From Leguminivora glycinivorella (lineage: Eukaryota; Arthropoda; Insecta; Lepidoptera; Tortricidae), in assembly GCF_023078275.1 (NCBI RefSeq), contig NC_062971.1:9362001-9426000 (forward strand): a DNA stretch of 64,000 nt. Direction: 5' to 3'. Position 1 is the stretch's first letter. Every line of letters starts with the position of its first letter. Position numbers and translations under genes: made by a program. Under the pieces are notes generated by a model, which searched no databases, was not told the DNA's origin, and saw nothing but the letters and a program-made list of their open reading frames with translations. Shown piece by piece: positions 60,541 to 64,000 of the stretch.

Positions 60541-62803
60541 ACTCCTGGAGGCACGCGTGATACTCCGCCTTCAGCTGGGGGTTTCGTTCTAGACGGTATT
60601 CCAGTTTGTGGAAACGTGCTAGAGCAATTTGCCGAGACTCGCCGAGGGGCGGTGCATCGGGCTTGAATGGCAGAGCAACTATGTATCGCCCTGTCTCATC
60701 GCGCGTATGCGTCCTTTGGAAAAAGGATTCGCATAGCTTTTCTTCGGGAGTGTAACTCCGCATCTCTGGAACTGACTCCAGCTCCCAAAACTTCTCGAGA
60801 TTGTCGTTGTCGAACGACGTAAAACAAGTATGGCGTGGAGTCGAAATATTAGAAGTAAAGTTGACTTTACCCCCTAGTAAATAACCAAATACACTATTGA
60901 TTGCTGTGGGTGTGCCAGGTTTACCCCTGACTATACCCTCGCGAATGACATCCATGAAAATGTCCTCGCCAAGTATCATGTCAACCGGCTGAGGTTTATG
61001 AAATTCAGGGTCGGCTAGAGCGAGCCCTTGCAAATGAGGCCATTCCCCGTACGGTGCTAGTGGTACACTAGGCATTTGACGGGTTAATTTTGACAAAATA
61101 GTAGCCTCCAAAGGAATACTTGGACTTTGTTTGCCCTTGGGCGAAATTGAGCACACGAAGGTACCCCTAGGGTTGAGCGGTAAATCACCGACACCTACCA
61201 ACGGCTCGCTGACATTTCGTCGCGGTAAATTTAATCGTTGCATACACGATTCAGTAATAACAGCTGCTTGTGAGCCCCCGTCTAACATACAACGAATTGT
61301 AGCAATTTTATTACCTTCGTAATAAAGGTCAACCAACGCAGTTGACAGTAACACCGTATGAGGCTCAATACCTAAACCTAGATTATTTTGATTCACGCCG
61401 TGAACAGCTGATGGGCTCGGGACAGCGCCCGCGCCGGGCTGCGACTGCTCCGTTAGAGCGAGCGAGACGGCAACTAGTTCCGCGGCTTCATTGTTCGCCG
61501 GGAAGGGTCGCGTACGCGTAAGGTCCGAATCTAAATGAATTAAGGTGTGGTGCTTCTTATTGCACTTACGACACTTAAAACTTGATTTACAATTACGTAA
61601 GTCATGTCCGGAACATAAACAATTATAACAAATGTTATTTGTTTGAACAAATGTGAATCTATCTTTAGTAGACAAATTTAAAAACTCCAAACATTTGTGA
61701 AGGGCATGCGAGCCTTTGCACTTCACGCAAGATCGAACCTTATTCGTATCGACATACGGTCGAGTTTGGTCTGACGTATTCGTAATTAAAACCCGTTTAG
61801 GTGTAATTTGATTTGAAATTAAATTATTTTTATTTGTTGTACTTAAGGAATTATTTTTTGTGGACTGTATATGGGAAACTGTAATCATCTGTTCCGCCGT
61901 AAGTTCGCGCTCTAAGAATGTTATTAAGGTTTGGACTTTAGGTATTTCACTTGGGTTGGTTAAAGAACGTTCATATTCTTTTCGCGTATTAACGGGAATT
62001 TTACGTAATAATAAATTTAACAGAACGAAGTCCCATTCTTTAACCGGAAACTCCAAAACTTCAAGTGCTTTAATATTTTCGTGGTAAACATTAAGCAAAT
62101 TTCGCATAGCAACAACTGATGAGCGCGCGGAACAAGAATCGATATCGAATAATTTATCTAGATGTTGTGACGCAATAATGCGTTTGTTGTCATAACGGGA
62201 TTTTAGAACATCGATCGCAATTGAATAATTACTTTCCGTTATGGGAATTGATTTAATTAAATTAAATGGTTCGTTTTTAACCGAAAGTAGTAAATACCTA
62301 AACTTTTCCGCGTCAGTGTAGGCATTGTTGTTGTGGACCAACGATTGAAATAAGTCGAAAAAGGCGGGCCAGCCCGTAGGTTCACCGTGAAATTCAGGAA
62401 GCGACAATTTAGGCAAGTTTCGACGGTCGTTCATAAACGTGTCGTGTTGGCTAGGCACAGGAATGCGGCTCGCTCGCCGCTTTTCTACATCTACCTCCTT
62501 TAGGTTATTTAAATGCGTAACTATCGCGTAATATAAATCGTTGAAATCATTTCGAATCTTAATGTTGGCTTCTTTGTTGAAGCTATTAGACTTAATTAAT
62601 GCCTTTTCGATCTTAGTTTGAATTTTGGTAAACTTTCGCTGGTGCGCTGTTAAATCGGAAGTTCTTGAACGAAATTGTTCTATATTCGTTGCTGCGAACT
62701 GTAATGTTCGTTTTAATTCGTCGAGAATTAGATCTCGCTCGAATAAATCTTGTGTCATACACGATGTGTCGGTTTCGACACCGTCTGTAGGATTCGGTAC
62801 CAT
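60422..62803 (-). CDS. BEL/Pao Gag, protease and start of reverse transcriptase
   Basis: One 793-residue frame starting at ATG 62803. Residues about 90-310 are the Gag core (DUF1759-type: LPEFHGEPTGWPAFFDLF). Two zinc knuckles follow near 395-425 (CYNCLCSGHDLRNC, and CRKCNKKHH). An aspartic protease of the DUF1758 type is marked by MLDGGSQAAVIT at about 507-518, where the usual motif is D-S/T-G, so DGG is odd. The last 120 residues enter the pol connector (ESRQIALARFHKLEYRL). The frame is lost near 60500-60540, before the RT core. A retrotransposon polyprotein; the element may still supply Gag and protease. Confidence 0.9.
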   Translation of the reverse strand: MVPNPTDGVETDTSCMTQDLFERDLILDELKRTLQFAATNIEQFRSRTSDLTAHQRKFTKIQTKIEKALIKSNSFNKEANIKIRNDFNDLYYAIVTHLNNLKEVDVEKRRASRIPVPSQHDTFMNDRRNLPKLSLPEFHGEPTGWPAFFDLFQSLVHNNNAYTDAEKFRYLLLSVKNEPFNLIKSIPITESNYSIAIDVLKSRYDNKRIIASQHLDKLFDIDSCSARSSVVAMRNLLNVYHENIKALEVLEFPVKEWDFVLLNLLLRKIPVNTRKEYERSLTNPSEIPKVQTLITFLERELTAEQMITVSHIQSTKNNSLSTTNKNNLISNQITPKRVLITNTSDQTRPYVDTNKVRSCVKCKGSHALHKCLEFLNLSTKDRFTFVQTNNICYNCLCSGHDLRNCKSSFKCRKCNKKHHTLIHLDSDLTRTRPFPANNEAAELVAVSLALTEQSQPGAGAVPSPSAVHGVNQNNLGLGIEPHTVLLSTALVDLYYEGNKIATIRCMLDGGSQAAVITESCMQRLNLPRRNVSEPLVGVGDLPLNPRGTFVCSISPKGKQSPSIPLEATILSKLTRQMPSVPLAPYGEWPHLQGLALADPEFHKPQPVDMILGEDIFMDVIREGIVRGKPGTPTAINSVFGYLLGGKVNFTSNISTPRHTCFTSFDNDNLEKFWELESVPEMRSYTPEEKLCESFFQRTHTRDETGRYIVALPFKPDAPPLGESRQIALARFHKLEYRLERNPQLKAEYHACLQEYVDLNHMELADDNPRWRELLHPAPLGVEDFRHYPNSCCL

Positions 62804-62952
62804 TTTGCCGTGAGCAAAGATGGCGGAAATTACAATGAAAAATTGAACTACAAACGTATGTAATTGGAATGATGGGTACGTAATACCGCAAAATACACGG
62901 GCAACACAACGTGAGAAAGAAAAATCCGGATCGAACGGATCAAAAAACTATA

Positions 62953-63416
62953 TGTAGCGGCGTTTAATTGGTGAGGCTACTTACATTTGTCCAGAGGCGC
63001 TTGTGGGGCCACGTGGAAACACTTTGGGAAAATCCTCACACTAAAACGATTGTCACATATAAACGGAAGCTTAGGTCACTGGTCGGAATATCACTTAAAA
63101 TGTCAATTTTCACGTTTGTGTCGCGCCGGTGCACCGATAACTATTTTTAATTCGTAATAACGGAAGCGCAGATCATGGCGCTCGCACGGTCGAAGAGAGA
63201 GTTTTTTTTATATATCCGCCAGGTGCCGTGGCAGGCGCACCGGAAAGTCGCTTTGGGACTTCTGTAATTGCCAGCTCCAAAAAACTGTGCTACATATACA
63301 GGGAAAAAAGTATTCTTTCAAAATTGTGTTGCCTTGTATGTATGAAAATGAAATAACTATTTAACTATATCAAGAAAAGAAATTAAAACTAAAAATCTCT
63401 GTTCCTCGACGGAACA
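62953..63416 (-). repeat. 5' LTR of the BEL/Pao element
   Basis: On the minus strand it reads TGTTCCGTCGAGGAACAGAG ... CCGCTACA. It contains 'tatatatccgccaggtgccg' on the plus strand. It is the upstream LTR for the minus-strand genome; the primer-binding site should lie just left of 62953 (TTGATCCGTTCGATCCGG on the minus strand). Confidence 0.93.
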
Positions 63417-63545
63417 AATACCTATCACGAAACCAATACACAATGTCCCGATTATATATGACGTTTGACATTGTCGCAGATTATTGCCATATGAAAACGG
63501 TTTGCAGCGACATCGTCTCAGGGTCAAATAAAAACTTGTCAGGCT

Positions 63546-64000
63546 TTTTTTTTTTAAATAAAGATTAAGTATAAATAAAGACTCGAAACAAAACAGGTGA
63601 TGTGAAAAGGATACTACCCACATTATGCATTCGTAAATGAGTCACGTGTTAGAAAAGAAATACATTTTTACAAGCTTTTATTCAACTTGCCTTGTTAGTT
63701 CTATGTTAGTGTGCGTCAAAACGTAGAAGCTAAATTTGACCCACTTCCCGGTTTCCGATTGAGCTGAAATTTTTCACACATATGGTAATCACGTGACAAT
63801 GTAATATTATGGTATCATGGAGCTGATCTGATGACGGAGCAGAAAGGTGGTCATAAAATAAAATAATAAAATAAATAATAATAATAGGAACTCTATCACG
63901 AAACGTCGTATCCCATCGAGTAAGGGGTTTTTAGACACGTCTCTGAGAGCGGTAGATGACTGTTGAAAGAAAGGTACAGTCGGCGATCAAAGCTTGTGCC
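63546..64000. repeat. LINE tail remainder and another moth repeat
   Basis: 63546-63600 (T run, 'aaataaagattaagtataaa') probably resumes the LINE tail broken at 54307. From about 63660 there is a different repeat ('cccacttcccggtttccgat', 'gagctgatctgatgacggag', 'gaaaggtggtcat'), whose last phrase resembles the end module of the fold-back element at 6555 and 9655. Cut by the window end. Confidence 0.5.

Larger units (their letters stand above)
56873..63416 (-). mobile_element. Complete BEL/Pao LTR retrotransposon
   Basis: 6544 bp with two 464-bp LTRs (56873-57336, 62953-63416) and a perfect 5-bp target duplication AATAC (56868-56872 and 63417-63421). Coding is on the minus strand: Gag, protease, reverse transcriptase, RNase H and integrase, in BEL/Pao order. 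A purine-rich tract (AAGGTGAGCGGCA on the minus strand) borders the 3' LTR. The LTRs differ at one base that I can find (57084 G, 63164 A), so the insertion is recent. Three frameshifts split the pol frame. Confidence 0.95.
54308..63545 (+). mobile_element. Tc1/mariner-class transposon split by later insertions
   Basis: The ends AGCCTGACAAGTTTTTATTT (54308) and the mirror (to 63545) share about 25 bp of inverted sequence followed by GACCC. Inside are a broken multi-exon transposase (54486-56804) and right-end sequence (63422-63545). Two later insertions lie within it: minisatellite element D (54979-55745) and the BEL/Pao element (56873-63416). Removing both leaves about 1.9 kb, a normal size for this class. 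A TA duplication is not clear on the right (T run). Confidence 0.8.

Overview
This is eukaryotic DNA: multi-exon genes with GT-AG introns, AATAAA signals, and transposons of many kinds. The genes point to an insect (two RR-2 cuticular protein genes, a 165-residue CHIC protein, COX5B). The repeat families (tRNA-derived SINEs, RTE-like tails, fold-back MITEs, BEL/Pao, short non-autonomous elements ending in GGCCGGTTTT) look like those of moths and butterflies. The order Lepidoptera is my inference from recognising these families; no species can be named.

Layout. (1) 2.5-24.1 kb, plus strand: a three-exon gene for an endocytic-adaptor-like protein with two C-terminal SH3 domains. Its two large introns (11.3 and 8.0 kb) are filled with mobile DNA: a 3.3-kb fold-back element carrying opposed arrays of a 100-bp satellite, several MITEs, SINEs, and a pol-less BEL/Pao element. 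(2) 28.9-31.1 kb, minus strand: a CHIC-family gene in three exons. (3) 31.9-36.2 kb: transposons only, including a hAT-type element with a clear 8-bp target duplication and a nested TA-flanked MITE. (4) 36.5-39.2 kb and 46.3-47.5 kb, plus strand: two RR-2 cuticular protein genes, each with a TATA box and a short first exon, separated by 7 kb of repeats with two large palindromes and a pair of tRNA-like SINE units. (5) 49.6-52.9 kb, minus strand: a two-exon COX5B-type gene with an upstream 5' leader intron. (6) 54.0-63.6 kb: a nest of transposons. A LINE tail is interrupted by a Tc1/mariner-class element with unusually wide catalytic spacing. That element is itself interrupted by a minisatellite-bearing element in its transposase, and by a complete 6.5-kb BEL/Pao retrotransposon (464-bp LTRs differing at one base, TSD AATAC) whose pol frame is broken by three frameshifts.

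The host genes do not form a pathway; they are ordinary neighbours. The main interest lies in the repeats: the opposed-array fold-back element, a five-copy family carrying a 121-bp minisatellite, a perfect 139-bp-armed palindrome, a MITE abutting a splice acceptor, and the nested insertion history at the right end. I see no complete novel gene system. All exon boundaries rest on splice consensus, reading phase and protein family match, not on transcripts.
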